Notes: generated by a model not told the origin, from the sequence alone. A stretch of DNA of 64,000 nucleotides from Paenibacillus sp. 37 (GCF_008386395.1 NZ_CP043761.1:6138001-6202000); one strand, 5' to 3'; positions 1-11,100 are shown, counted from the first letter of the stretch. Translations and numbers: made by a program.

Positions 1-1062
1 CAGATATTCCAGAGACGTGCGGAACAGCTCCGAAAGATCGTTGCGGCCGTGTTGTTCGCGTAAATCCTGGATCAATTGGTTATAAGGATATTTCTGATGC
101 CGCAGATCCGCCGTATTTTCCTTGGAAACCGTTTGGATCAAGGAAAGCACGGACCCATCTGGATTCAGACTAATCCGCGTAGCCACGGTGCTGACGAACA
201 TACCGATCGTTTCTTTTTCCTTCTTGCTGGTGCGATTGGCAAAAACCGTTCCGACCGGCACATCGGTGCTGTCGGTCAGCTTGTACAATAAGACGTACAT
301 GGCGGACAAAAATAACGTATATAAACTGACCTGATATTGTTCGCTAAAAGCCAGAATGCGGTCGTAGCGGGAATCATCCAAAGTGATTGAACGTTTATTC
401 GATTCGCTGCCAATCGAGAATGGCGGAACCGATTTAATGCCGCTCGTTTCAGGCAAAGTGTTGTACTTGGTCAGCCAATATTCCTTGCCTTTTTGATAAC
501 GCTGCGATTGCTCATACTCACGCTCAGTTGAAATATAATCCTGATAGGAAGGGGCCTGGTAACTGCTGAAGATGCCTTTGCGCAGTTCGAGGTATTTTTC
601 CATCACCGCATGCAGCAAAGCAGTGACGGACAAGCCATCGGCGATGATATGATTTATAGTCAAATTAAGCCATACTTGGCCGTTCGCAAAATGGATCATC
701 GTAAATTGATAGAGGTGTTCGTCGAACACACTGGCCGGTTTTTCGGTTACTTCTTTCACCCAAGCATAGAATTGTTCGGTCGTGCCTATTTCGAGGTGGC
801 CTATTCTGGTTTGGACATTCTCCAGCTCTTCGAACCACTGCGTTGGATTTTGCAAATCCCCGCTAATGCGGATTCGGAAAGCGTCATAGGTTTTGACAAT
901 CTCTGCTGCCGCTTGCTCCAGCAGCTTGGTGTCGATCTCGCCCGTAATCTGGTAGGTCGCGGAAAGCATCGTGATGGATGTGCCCGGATTCATAATTTCC
1001 ATGAACCATATCCGGCGCTGGGCTTGCGTTAATCCATATTGCTTGTTCGTATTCTCTCTCAC
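1..1062 (-). CDS. pmxE: Polymyxin synthetase PmxE, N-terminal fragment (starter condensation domain)
   Basis: This is the 5' end of a nonribosomal peptide synthetase that runs off the left edge; 354 codons are open. The start is a GTG at 1062 preceded by GGGAG nine bases upstream. An ATG two bases upstream is followed at once by a stop, so GTG is the start. The visible protein is a condensation domain: it opens with YGLTQAQRRIWFMEI (C1-like), carries the core motif NHIIADG near residue 165 (first His of HHxxxDG replaced by Asn, catalytic second His kept) and continues through VPVGTVFANR. A condensation domain at the very N-terminus of the first-acting enzyme is expected to join the fatty acid to Dab1. 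The identity rests on this domain plus the pmxA-B-C-D genes immediately upstream in the order known for polymyxin clusters. By inference the missing part encodes modules 1-5. Confidence 0.85.
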   Translation of the reverse strand, partial: MRENTNKQYGLTQAQRRIWFMEIMNPGTSITMLSATYQITGEIDTKLLEQAAAEIVKTYDAFRIRISGDLQNPTQWFEELENVQTRIGHLEIGTTEQFYAWVKEVTEKPASVFDEHLYQFTMIHFANGQVWLNLTINHIIADGLSVTALLHAVMEKYLELRKGIFSSYQAPSYQDYISTEREYEQSQRYQKGKEYWLTKYNTLPETSGIKSVPPFSIGSESNKRSITLDDSRYDRILAFSEQYQVSLYTLFLSAMYVLLYKLTDSTDVPVGTVFANRTSKKEKETIGMFVSTVATRISLNPDGSVLSLIQTVSKENTADLRHQKYPYNQLIQDLREQHGRNDLSELFRTSLEYL

Positions 1063-1141
1063 ATCGACACACTCCCGTATTAGAGATTGTTTGTAGATAG
1101 GCTTTATACCTGAATATCAGCAGGAAACCGCCCGCTGAAGT

Positions 1142-2875
1142 CTAGCCGTACAGCCGCGCGTAATAACCTCCGAGCGCCAGCAGGTCCTGATGGCGGCCCC
1201 GTTCCACGACCGTTCCTTGATTCATGACCGTAATCAAATCCGCATGTTCCACAGTGCTGAGACGATGCGCAATCAAAATGGTGGTGCGTCCCTTCATCAA
1301 TACGTTCAGAGCTTGCTGTACCCAATGCTGGGATTCGTTATCCAATGCAGAAGTCGCTTCGTCCAGCAGGAGAATCGGAGCATTTTTGAGAATCGCCCGG
1401 GCGATCGCAATTCGCTGCCTTTGTCCGCCTGACAACGACGCTCCCCTCTCTCCCACCGGCGTTTTATACTGTTCAGGAAGTTCCTGAATGAAATGGTGAG
1501 CGTACGCCGCTTTGGCCGCTTCAACCACTTCTTCATCCGTTGCACCCGGGTTTCCATAGCGGATGTTTTCCTCAATCGTGCCGGTAAACAAAAACGGCTC
1601 CTGCGGAACATATGCAATCTGCCTGCGGATTTCGTCCAGCGTAAAATGGCCGAACGGTTTTCCCTGGAGCAGGATATCTCCGCTATCCACAGGATAAAAG
1701 CCGAGCAACAGCTTGATCAGTGTACTTTTGCCGCTGCCGCTTGCTCCTACGATCGCAGCAACCTGACCAGGAAACACCTGCATGGACATGTCCACAAGTA
1801 CCTTTTTATCCGCCTGATAGGAAAATTCCACATCGCGAAACTCCACCGCAGCCTCCGATACAAGCTCGCTACGAGAAGATCCCAGACGCTCCGGTTCCTC
1901 TTCCTCGCCTAGTACCTCTTGAATCCGGTGAGCACCCGCGAGCGAATTTTGGGTCATCGACAGAACCATCCCCAAGTTCAACAAGGCGTGCGTCAGATTC
2001 ACTTGCAAAACTGCCAGAGCGGCGACGCTTCCCATTCCCATCATTCCGTAGGCATAAAGAAGACTGCCGATGACGATGATGCCGCAGAACGTGACGTAGC
2101 TGATAAAATGGTTCACCGCAGCCTGCATACCGTTCTTTTTCGCCGTTTGCCGAAGCGTTTGCGTCATTTGTTCGTTCAACGCCTCGTACTGGCCGTAAAT
2201 CGTGCGGATGCGGAACAGCTTCACAATTTGAATGCCGCCCATAAAATCTTTGAATTTTTCGGTCATTTTACCGAGCGTTTGCAAGCCTTGTTCGGACAAA
2301 GCGCGGATATCCCGTGCAAATTTCAGGCTGACCAGAGAGGACAGCAGCAGAATGACGAAGGATACGCCAGCAAACCGCCAATCGATCACCACCATGGAGA
2401 CAATGGAGCCGATGCAAAAGACAACTTGAAGCAGCAAAACGAAGTAAACCTGCGAGAAAGTAAACTCAACGGTCGTTACGTCGTTATTCACCCGCGACAG
2501 CAAGTCCCCATGGTGCGTCTGCTCCAGGAATCTCGGCCGCACCCGGCACAGCTTGTCATAAAGACGTTTGCGGATATTCAGCACAGTCAGCTCGACACTG
2601 CGCTGGTATAAGTAAATGAACCAGGGAGAAATTATATTTTCCAGGAACAAGGCCGCGCCCAAAATAATAAAGGCTTCCACCATCAGGGACGTATCTCGGG
2701 ACACGGCGAAATCAACCAAGTTATGTACGACCAAGCTGAAGGCGATCAGAAACAATGTCTGGGTGAGCGCCGTTACAGCAAGGCCAATCGCGTACTGGGT
2801 TTTGCGCTTGCGGTTCATAAACGTCAGCAAGTAGCCAAGTTCTTTCACTTGCGAGAGCCTTCCGCCTTTTTTCAT
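1142..2875 (-). CDS. pmxD: ABC transporter permease/ATPase, probable polymyxin exporter PmxD
   Basis: A 577-residue fused exporter half-transporter. The first 320 residues form a six-helix ABC membrane domain; the rest is the nucleotide-binding domain with Walker A GASGSGKST, signature LSGGQRQR, Walker B ILLLDEATSALD and the switch His in IAHRLST. The ATG overlaps the pmxC stop by four bases (ATGA), so the two genes are translationally coupled and probably form a heterodimer. It lies in the pmxA-B-C-D-E operon, 79 bases before pmxE. From the family and the location the likely job is export of polymyxin across the cytoplasmic membrane, and thereby perhaps self-protection. The substrate cannot be read from the sequence alone. 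Confidence 0.87.
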   Translation of the reverse strand: MKKGGRLSQVKELGYLLTFMNRKRKTQYAIGLAVTALTQTLFLIAFSLVVHNLVDFAVSRDTSLMVEAFIILGAALFLENIISPWFIYLYQRSVELTVLNIRKRLYDKLCRVRPRFLEQTHHGDLLSRVNNDVTTVEFTFSQVYFVLLLQVVFCIGSIVSMVVIDWRFAGVSFVILLLSSLVSLKFARDIRALSEQGLQTLGKMTEKFKDFMGGIQIVKLFRIRTIYGQYEALNEQMTQTLRQTAKKNGMQAAVNHFISYVTFCGIIVIGSLLYAYGMMGMGSVAALAVLQVNLTHALLNLGMVLSMTQNSLAGAHRIQEVLGEEEEPERLGSSRSELVSEAAVEFRDVEFSYQADKKVLVDMSMQVFPGQVAAIVGASGSGKSTLIKLLLGFYPVDSGDILLQGKPFGHFTLDEIRRQIAYVPQEPFLFTGTIEENIRYGNPGATDEEVVEAAKAAYAHHFIQELPEQYKTPVGERGASLSGGQRQRIAIARAILKNAPILLLDEATSALDNESQHWVQQALNVLMKGRTTILIAHRLSTVEHADLITVMNQGTVVERGRHQDLLALGGYYARLYG

Positions 2876-4698
2876 GTGTACGACACCTCCCTGCGTTCGG
2901 CAGACTCGGTAAATTCCTGGTAGTACGACTGGGCGTACAGTCCCTTCCTCTCGAGCAATTGTTCATGAGTGCCCTTTTCGACAATATTTCCTTGTTCCAT
3001 AACCCAGATTTCATCGGCGTTTTGTACCGTAGAAAGCCGGTGGGCAATAACCATGGTTGTTTTCTGCTTCATCAATACGCCCAGCGCTTCCTGAACCGCG
3101 CTTTCCGACTTCGGATCAAGAGCCGATGTGGGCTCGTCCAGCAGCAGAACGGGAGCATCTTTCAGAAAAGCCCGGGCCATTGCAATGCGCTGGCGTTGCC
3201 CACCGGACAAAAAGCCGCCGCGCTCTCCGACATACGTCTGGTAGCCACCCTCAAGCTGCATAATGAAAGAATGAGCCTGAGCGGCTTTGGCGGCTTCGAT
3301 AATCTCGTCCATCGACGCTTCTTCCCGCCCATAGCCGATATTTTCGGCGATTGTACCGCTAAACAAATATGAATCTTGGGTTACCACGGAAAAATGCGAC
3401 CGAAGCTGCTCCGGATCTGCACCGTGGATCAGGCTTCCAAACACGCGGATCTCGCCCTGATCCTCCGGAAGCAGATAAAAGCCGCATACCAGCTTAAACA
3501 CCGTACTCTTCCCTCCCCCGCTCGCTCCGACAAGCGCAATCGTCTTGCCTTCCGGCACCGAGAAGCTAACATTCCGCAGAATCGGGGAACTCTCTTCATA
3601 CCCGAAGGTTACGTTCTGAAACTGGATGGGGGCGGCGTTTGCTTTTGGAAGCAAACGGCCATTTTCCGTTTCGGTCGGCTGCTCGACGATTTCGGAGACC
3701 CTTCTCAGGGCACCGCTCATTTCGAACGTGCGCGTAATGAGCTCGGGAATATGCTCCAGCGGCTCCAGACATAGATTAAGCAAGTACAGGAAGGCAATCA
3801 GTTCTCCCGCGCCTAGCTGCCCGTTGTAGATCAAATAGCTACCGTAACTGACGGCGAAAATAATCGGGCTGATCATCAGCGTAGAAAGCAGCGGGTTGAC
3901 CCAAGCTTCCCGCTTTTTCACGGCTAGCTTTTTTTGAGCCGTCAATTGCAGCAGCACTTGGTAGGAGCGAGATAACATACCGGATAATAGGTAGCTTTTT
4001 ACAATAGGCATCCCTCCAAGCGTATCCTGGAGGTTGACGTTCATTCGGCCCATGTTCGCCTGGGCTTCCTCCGTCAACTGTTCCAACTGCTTGCCGATCC
4101 ATTGGGAAACCAGCAGTGCTACGGGAAATAACAGCAGGCTGTACAGCATCAGCTCCCATTGGAGATACATCAAATAAGCGAAACAGCCGATAAACAATAA
4201 CGGATGATAAAACCACTGAGCGAGGTCCCGAATCATAAATTGCTGGATGAGCTGCAGATCGTTGTTGATCCGCGACAACACGTCGCCGGAGTGTTGTTTT
4301 TCCAAATAGGGGACCGGAAGTTTGCCGATATGACGCATGACATGGTTGCGGATATCCTGCACCGCAGAGGCACTGCTTCGCTCCACACCAAAGCTCATGA
4401 AAAACTTCGCTGGCACACCGATCAAGATGACCACAAAGACCGTGTATACGATTTGCAGAACGATTGGCCCCGCCCCATTCTCGGCCTGTGTGGTCAGCTG
4501 CTCGACCAAACGTCCCGTCCATATCTCAATAACCGCGGCGGCAATTGCGGACAGGATACCGACGATCATCCATCCTTTGTGACGGCTTACATAGGACATC
4601 AGCCAGCGGAACGCTTTCCAGGTGGCATATGCGGTTCGACGCTTGGAAGGCGCAGCTGTGCCTTGTTCTTGAACAAACGTCTGCCGGTCAGTTCCCAT
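2872..4698 (-). CDS. pmxC: ABC transporter permease/ATPase, probable polymyxin exporter PmxC
   Basis: A 608-residue fused ABC exporter. After a hydrophilic N-terminus of about 40 residues it has a six-segment membrane domain. The ATPase domain has Walker A GASGGGKST, signature LSGGQRQR, Walker B VLLLDEPTSALD and IAHRLST. It overlaps the 3' end of pmxB by 11 bases and the start of pmxD by four, so it is part of a tightly coupled operon. Its length and its position as the first of two transporters between pmxB and pmxE match PmxC of polymyxin clusters. The predicted role is ATP-driven export of the lipopeptide as a PmxC-PmxD heterodimer. That pairing is inferred from gene adjacency, not from a specific sequence signal. 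Confidence 0.87.
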   Translation of the reverse strand: MGTDRQTFVQEQGTAAPSKRRTAYATWKAFRWLMSYVSRHKGWMIVGILSAIAAAVIEIWTGRLVEQLTTQAENGAGPIVLQIVYTVFVVILIGVPAKFFMSFGVERSSASAVQDIRNHVMRHIGKLPVPYLEKQHSGDVLSRINNDLQLIQQFMIRDLAQWFYHPLLFIGCFAYLMYLQWELMLYSLLLFPVALLVSQWIGKQLEQLTEEAQANMGRMNVNLQDTLGGMPIVKSYLLSGMLSRSYQVLLQLTAQKKLAVKKREAWVNPLLSTLMISPIIFAVSYGSYLIYNGQLGAGELIAFLYLLNLCLEPLEHIPELITRTFEMSGALRRVSEIVEQPTETENGRLLPKANAAPIQFQNVTFGYEESSPILRNVSFSVPEGKTIALVGASGGGKSTVFKLVCGFYLLPEDQGEIRVFGSLIHGADPEQLRSHFSVVTQDSYLFSGTIAENIGYGREEASMDEIIEAAKAAQAHSFIMQLEGGYQTYVGERGGFLSGGQRQRIAMARAFLKDAPVLLLDEPTSALDPKSESAVQEALGVLMKQKTTMVIAHRLSTVQNADEIWVMEQGNIVEKGTHEQLLERKGLYAQSYYQEFTESAERREVSYT

Positions 4699-7600
4699 GC
4701 AGGACCCCGGCCTCCGCTTCGATCTGCCGCTTAATTTGCACTAAGATGTCACGGATGACAACGGCCGTTTCGTCCACGCGCGCGAGTTCCAGTAACTCCT
4801 CGTGTGCGCCCTCCAGCCGGTAATCGGCGTAAGCTTGCGTCGTTGCCCTCTGCCAGGACGGCAACTGGTGCTCCAGGCGGAACGCTTCGCTGTCCTTCGC
4901 AATCAGTTCGTAAATCCGGGCAGTTATCGTTCCTGAATTAATAAGCTGCGCTTCGTACGTCAATGTAACTTTGATCTTTCGATGAACACGCTCCCGCACG
5001 AGCGGATTGCTCATTAATTCCTTCTCTTCTTCGTCGAAATCCGCAAGCATTTCTTCAAGCTCTTTCTCAAACGTTTCATAAGGCGTGAGTGTGTCCTTAA
5101 TCCATGAGTCCACCATGAGCACGTCCGTTACGGAATACCCTCTTCTTTCCATCGTTTTGGCTACCTCAAACGTCAGGTTGCCTCCGAAGCAGTAGCCCAG
5201 CAGCACGTAAGGTCCTTCAGGCTGGATGCGAACAATCTCATCCACATAACGGTTCAGCATGGCCTCGTAATCGATGACATCATCGATAAAATCAATGCCA
5301 TAAAGCACGAATCGGCCGTCCAGCCTGCTTGCAAGCTCTCGGTAACCAATGCCGAAGCCGCTGCCTGGAGGGAAGCAGAACACGTTTAGATCCCCTGTTT
5401 TATTCAGCTTAATGAAGGAGTCTCCCCCTTTATCCAGACCCAGATCCTGCTCTCCAAAAGCCATGGCTTCAACGGTTACACTATGGAATTGGCGATTCAG
5501 CGGTATCTCAATGCCCGTTTCATCGTAAACGGCTTGAACAAGCCTCATCAGACTTAAGGAATTGCCGCCCAGCTCAAAAAAGTTATCCTTTACGCCGACC
5601 TGTGGAATGCCAAGTGTATCCTGCCAGACACGGACGATCTTCATCTCGAGCAGCGTTCTCGGCGCAACATATTTCGTTCCTCTGGCCGCAGCTTCCTCCG
5701 GCACTGGCAGCGCTTTGCGGTCGATTTTTCCGTTCGCGGTCAGCGGCATCTGCGAAAGCTGCACAAGATGCGCAGGAATCATATACCCCGGAAGCTGCTT
5801 GGCGAGCTGCTCCTTGAGTTCATTCGCCGCCAGCTTTGTTTCCGCAACGTAATAAGCAACAAGTTGCTTATGGCCGTTCGCGTCGTCCCGGGCGAGTACC
5901 ACCGCTTCTTCCACGCCCCGGGCGTTCAGAAGCTGCGTCTCGATTTCGTCCAGCTCGATCCGATACCCGCGGACTTTGACCTGGTGGTCGATTCGGCCCA
6001 GGTATTCGATGTTGCCGTCCGGTAGCCAGGTCGCCAAGTCGCCAGAACGATACAGTTTTTCCCCCTCCGCAAACGGGGAATTAACGAACTTCTCCGCCGT
6101 CAGATCCGGACGGTTCAGGTATCCTCTCGCGAGCCCTTCCCCGGCCACGTACATTTCGCCCGCTACGCCAATCGGCACAGGGCGGTGGTTTTCATCCAGG
6201 ACGTAAACCCTCAGCGTTGGGATCGGCTTGCCGATATTACTCTTCGCCGCCTCCATTTCGACCCACGTAATTTCTTTATACGTCACGTGAACCGTCGTTT
6301 CGGTAATGCCGTACATATTGATCAGCTTTGTCTCCGGGTACTTCGTCTTGAAACCCTTGAGTAAAAGTGGACTGAGCGCTTCGCCGCCAAAAATGACGTT
6401 GCGAATCCGCAGATCGTATGGATGATCCGCCAAGACCTTACGCAGCAGCTGATAAAAGTACGTTGGCGTCTGGTTCAAAATCGTGACCTGTTCGCGGCCC
6501 AGCAGCGCCAGGAAATCGGCCGGATTTTTCGCCGTGAGCGGCGGTACGATGACCAGCTTGCCTCCATAAAGCAGCGCTCCGTACATTTCCCAGACGGAGA
6601 AATCGAAGCAGAACGAGTGGAACAGCGTCCACGTGTCGAACCGCCCGAAGTCGAACAAGTTCTTGTCGTTGAACAAAAGACGCACAACGTTTTTATGCTC
6701 GATCAACGTGCCTTTGGGTTTGCCGGTCGTTCCCGACGTGTAGATGACATATGCCAGGTTCCCCGACCCGGAAATTGGCTCCAGATTCGAAGCGTCCAGC
6801 GCACCTTCCGAGTCCGCCCCACTGTCTCCTCCCCAAACGAAATCATCTATTTCAAGGCGCGTTCCTGCGAAGTCGGTCTTCTCATGCAAATGCTTTTGAA
6901 TCAGCAATAACGGCGCACCCGAATCCTCGATCATGAAGCGGATGCGCTCCTCCGGGTAGTCGGGATCGACAGGCACGTAGGCTCCGCCCGATTTGAGAAT
7001 CGCCAGTATGCCGACAACCATATTGAGTGAGCGTTCGGCCAGAATCGCTACTAGCTGGTCCGCTTCAACTCCCGTCTCCCTCAGCTTGCGCGCAAGACGG
7101 TTGGATCGCTCGTTAAGCTCGCGGTAGGTCAGCTGCCGTTCGTTCATGACAACAGCCACATTGTCCGGGTAAAGCTCCACCTGTTCTTCAAACAAACCGT
7201 GAATCGTTTTCCCCCGCTCAAACCCGGTTTCGGTATCATTAAATCGATTCAGCAACGTCTCCCTCTCGTCCGGGGAAAGCACATCGGCTTGTCCAAGCTC
7301 CAAATCCGGCTGAAATACAAGCATGGACAGAAACCGAACAAGGTGGTCGGCCGCCTGTTCCACAAATGCCCGCTCGTATCGATTCCCGTCAAAGCTTATT
7401 TCCAGCTCGATAGAGTCGTTTTGGCGGTCGAATCGAAAAACCGTATCGGCCGCCACCCGGTTACCCAGCGGTTCAGGATGAATCGGGGCGAAGGATGCAA
7501 CAGTGTTGACGACTGGAACGCCTTCCCCTGTATAGTCCAGATGGAGCGGCTCCACCATTTTCCGAAAAGGCAGATGCTGATGCTCCAGCGCCTCGCCGAT

Positions 7601-7999
7601 GGAGGCTTTGATGTCCCCGAGCAGCGTTTTCAGCGTAGTCTGGTTACTTACGGGCGTTTTGATCACCAGGATGTCATGCGGCGGCTGAGTCACGTCCGGG
7701 TTCCCGCTATAAGAAGGCATGCCGACCAGTACTTGATCCTGCCCGGTATATTTGAACAGCAGGCTTTTTACTCCTGCCAAAACAATCATGTACAAAGCCA
7801 GATCCGAACCATTGGCGAGGCGAATAATTCTCTCCGAGAGCTCACTCGGCAGGGTACGGTGAAGCAAGCCCAGCTCTGCCGCAGCTTCGCCACCCGCAGA
7901 TAATTTGGAGGATTGACTGTAGGGAAGGAAGCTCAGGCTGTCATCGTTGTCAAATTTGCTGCTCCAGTACCGTTCTTCCTTTTCAAATAAAGATTTCAT
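4688..7999 (-). CDS. pmxB: Polymyxin synthetase PmxB: threonine module with thioesterase
   Basis: A 1103-residue terminal NRPS subunit. Residues 1 to about 260 are only the C-terminal half of a condensation domain (no HHxxxDG); PmxA ends with a complete one. The adenylation domain follows (YTSGTTGKPKG, GRIDHQVKVRGYRIE). Its pocket residues, aligned by eye to PheA, read DFWNIGMVH plus Lys, the established threonine code. A carrier domain with LGGNS sits near residue 835. A type I thioesterase fills the last 220 residues, with GYCFGG at 935-940, Asp964 in VDSW and His1066 in GAHEELL. The nucleophile is therefore Cys937 rather than Ser. Expected role: add Thr10 and release the decapeptide by closing the ring onto the Dab4 side chain. 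Start ATG has GGGGAGG five bases upstream. Confidence 0.92.
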   Translation of the reverse strand: MKSLFEKEERYWSSKFDNDDSLSFLPYSQSSKLSAGGEAAAELGLLHRTLPSELSERIIRLANGSDLALYMIVLAGVKSLLFKYTGQDQVLVGMPSYSGNPDVTQPPHDILVIKTPVSNQTTLKTLLGDIKASIGEALEHQHLPFRKMVEPLHLDYTGEGVPVVNTVASFAPIHPEPLGNRVAADTVFRFDRQNDSIELEISFDGNRYERAFVEQAADHLVRFLSMLVFQPDLELGQADVLSPDERETLLNRFNDTETGFERGKTIHGLFEEQVELYPDNVAVVMNERQLTYRELNERSNRLARKLRETGVEADQLVAILAERSLNMVVGILAILKSGGAYVPVDPDYPEERIRFMIEDSGAPLLLIQKHLHEKTDFAGTRLEIDDFVWGGDSGADSEGALDASNLEPISGSGNLAYVIYTSGTTGKPKGTLIEHKNVVRLLFNDKNLFDFGRFDTWTLFHSFCFDFSVWEMYGALLYGGKLVIVPPLTAKNPADFLALLGREQVTILNQTPTYFYQLLRKVLADHPYDLRIRNVIFGGEALSPLLLKGFKTKYPETKLINMYGITETTVHVTYKEITWVEMEAAKSNIGKPIPTLRVYVLDENHRPVPIGVAGEMYVAGEGLARGYLNRPDLTAEKFVNSPFAEGEKLYRSGDLATWLPDGNIEYLGRIDHQVKVRGYRIELDEIETQLLNARGVEEAVVLARDDANGHKQLVAYYVAETKLAANELKEQLAKQLPGYMIPAHLVQLSQMPLTANGKIDRKALPVPEEAAARGTKYVAPRTLLEMKIVRVWQDTLGIPQVGVKDNFFELGGNSLSLMRLVQAVYDETGIEIPLNRQFHSVTVEAMAFGEQDLGLDKGGDSFIKLNKTGDLNVFCFPPGSGFGIGYRELASRLDGRFVLYGIDFIDDVIDYEAMLNRYVDEIVRIQPEGPYVLLGYCFGGNLTFEVAKTMERRGYSVTDVLMVDSWIKDTLTPYETFEKELEEMLADFDEEEKELMSNPLVRERVHRKIKVTLTYEAQLINSGTITARIYELIAKDSEAFRLEHQLPSWQRATTQAYADYRLEGAHEELLELARVDETAVVIRDILVQIKRQIEAEAGVLHGN

Positions 8000-8036
8000 T
8001 CGTACCTCCCCTAAAAATGAAGTGACCGTGTGCCCC

Positions 8037-8073
8037 GGCGCAGATCCGAAAAAACTTGCTTTCGGCCTGCGCG
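8037..8073 (-). other. GC-rich hairpin between pmxA and pmxB
   Basis: In the 167-base gap between pmxA and pmxB the arms GCGCAG-CCGAAA and TTTCGG-CTGCGC face each other with an unpaired bulge and a short loop. There is no T-run after the stem on either strand, so it does not look like a classical terminator. It may act in mRNA processing or in setting the pmxA:pmxB ratio; that is inference. Confidence 0.45.
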
Positions 8074-8166
8074 TTTACGGGCTTGATTTACGGACTTGCA
8101 AGTTGTTCGCTGTCTTTCATGGGATGCGCACCACTTTCGCTTGACGGCGGAGGCGCACTTGTAATA

Positions 8167-11100
8167 TTAGAACGCGAATTCGATCGTATCGACGGCACTC
8201 TTTGCGCCTGCCGCCGGTTTATGACATTCAATCCGACTTAGCTCAAGTTGTGGATTTTCCGCAATTTGAGAAAGTATCCGCAGGTAATCCTCGGTTAAGG
8301 TGCGGATCATCGTTTCTTTGAACAGCTTGGTGGCGTAGAAAAAGCCCCCGCTCAGCGCCCCTTCGTTTTCATACATAAACAGCGTCAGATCAAACTTCGC
8401 TTCCTCCAAATGGTCAAGCTCGTAATTCTTCAGGCTGACCCCTTCGAGTTCGGCGTCTCGTTCTTCGATATTTTGCAAGTCGAAAACGGCATCGAACAGT
8501 GGGAAGCGGCCCGGCTCCCGCTTCACATTCAAACGCTCCACGAGCTCTTCGAATGGATAATCCTGATTCTCAAAAGCTCCCAGAGCCGTTTCCTTGACTT
8601 CTTCCAGGTAGGACAGGAACGTTTTGTTGCCCGACGGGCGATTGCGGAGCGCCAGTGTATTAACGAACATGCCGATGACCGGCTCCAAATCAGCGTTAGT
8701 TCTTCCTGCCACCGGGGTGCCCACAATTAAGTCTTCCTGCCCGCTGTACTTGGACAGCAGCACAGTATATGCCGCAAGCAGTACCATGTACAGCGTGCTT
8801 TCACGCTCGGCCGCCAATTCACGCAGCCGCACAGAGAGAGAAGCTTCGACGTCGAAATCCAGATGCGCGCCTTCGTAGTTGCGAACTGTAGAACGTTCGT
8901 AGTCCATCGGCAGATCCCCCGTCGGCAGATCGCCTTCGAAGGTTTGCAGCCAGTACGCTTCCTGCCGCGCGATCCGCTCTCGGTGAACCTCCGACTGCTG
9001 CCAAACGGCATAATCCTTATATTGAATGCGTAGTGGCGGCAGTTCTTCCCCGGCGTATAAACTCGAGAACTCATCCATTACAATCGCCATCGATACACCG
9101 TCCGACACAATATGGTGCATATCGAAAAGGAGAATATACCGGTTCGGCTCCAGTTCGATGACTCCGGCGCGCAGCAGCGGCGGCTTGCCGAGATCAAACG
9201 GACGAACGAAGTTGCGGACAATCTGCTCGACTTGAGCTGCATCCTCTGGATCCGCTTGATGATGCTCAATAGCAAAATCGACCTGCGGGTAAATCCGCTG
9301 AACCGCTTCGCCCTTCACCATTTCAAAACCGGTACGCAGCGATTCATGCCTTGTTATCAGTTTCCGCAATGCGGCTTCCAAGCGGTCTAAATCAAACTTG
9401 CCTTCAACCTGCACCAGTTCCGGCATGTTGTAAAGCTGATCCGCTCCATCCAGCGTATGCTGAATGAACAGCCGTTTCTGCGCGGATGACAGAGGGTAGT
9501 ACTCTCTCTGCTCCGCTTGAGGAATGGACTCATGCTCCCGCCGTTCCATCCGGGCAATCGCCTCGGCCATCGCCGCAATCGTCGAGTGACGGAATACGTC
9601 GCGTAGCGGGAGGTTGACGTTTAATTCCTTAAATACCTTGCCTGCCAGCGTCGTCGCTCGCAGAGAGTGGCCGCCGATGTCGAAGAAGTTGTCGTAAACG
9701 CCAATCTCCTTCGTAAGCCCCAGCACCTCCTGCCAAATCACCGTCAGCTTCGTTTCCAGTTCATTGCGCGGTGCGACATACTCCGTTCCACTTCCCATTT
9801 CCCCTCCCGGGGCTGGCAGCGCCTTCCGGTCTATTTTCCCGTTCGGTGTCAGAGGCAGATGCTCCATCTCCACGAAGTACGACGGGATCATGTACCCCGG
9901 CAGATCCTGCGCCAGCGCACTGCGCAGATCGTTCACTAACAGCTCCGCACCGATATCCGGCGTGTAATACGCACACAGCGCCTTCTGCCCGTTCGCGTCA
10001 CTTCGAACCAACACCACCGCTTCGCGTACACCTACCATCCGCAGCAGCTGTGACTCGATCTCACCCGTCTCGATCCGGTAACCCCGGATTTTTGCCTGGT
10101 TGTCGATCCTGCCGATGAAGTCCACGTTGCCGTCCTCCATCCACCGTGCCAAATCTCCCGTGCGATACAACCGCTCACCCGCGGTGAAAGGGCTGTCTAC
10201 AAACTTCTCTTCCGTCAGCTCTGGACGGTTCAAGTACCCACGTGCTACGCCAACGCCGCCGATGACTAGCTCGCCCAGCACACCGACTGGTACCGGGTTC
10301 AGGTGCGCATCCACGATGTAGAATTTCGCATTTAACCACGCTTTGCCAATCGGCACATGGCCTGTTTGCGGCAGCTTCTCCAACTCCTCGTCATAGAAAC
10401 TGGAGTCAATTGCCGCTTCCGTCACACCGTAGGCGTTAATAATGCGGAACGACGAACCAAACCGTTCCTGTAAGGTTCGGTATTCCGCCACACTGCAACT
10501 GTCTGAGCTTGTAATCAACAGCTCCATACCGCTTAACTCTAGCCCCTGCTCATGCACATGCTCCATGAACGGCACGATCAGTGCCGGCGTTGATTCAAAG
10601 ATCGTCACTTGCTCCCGCTCTAACCAGTAGTGCAGACGAGACGGATCGATCCGATCGTCCTTCGGTACAATCACCATCGTGCCGCCATTGTACAATGTGC
10701 GAGCAATATCGCCCACAAACACGTCAAACGAGAAGCTGGCGAGTTGCAGCAGGCGCACCGGGAACTGATCCAACCGGTATTCCCGTCGGTAGCCCGCTGC
10801 CGTGTTCACCAGGCTGCGATGCTCGATCATCACGCCCTTCGGCTTGCCTGTTGTCCCTGACGTGTAGATCACATACGCTAGATCCTCAGGAAGAGCTTCA
10901 TGGAACCTGTCCATACCGACAACATCAACATCATTTGGATGATTCTCTCCACCACCGTTCACAGCCCCCGTTAGCTTGCCGTTGACTGGATTGGGAGCAC
11001 TGCTGGAGCCTTGGCCGAAGTCCATCGGGGCATTTACCCGATCTTCGCTGTATGATGTTTCGTCATCGAGATACAGCACCGTCTCCAGTGCTATTTCCTC

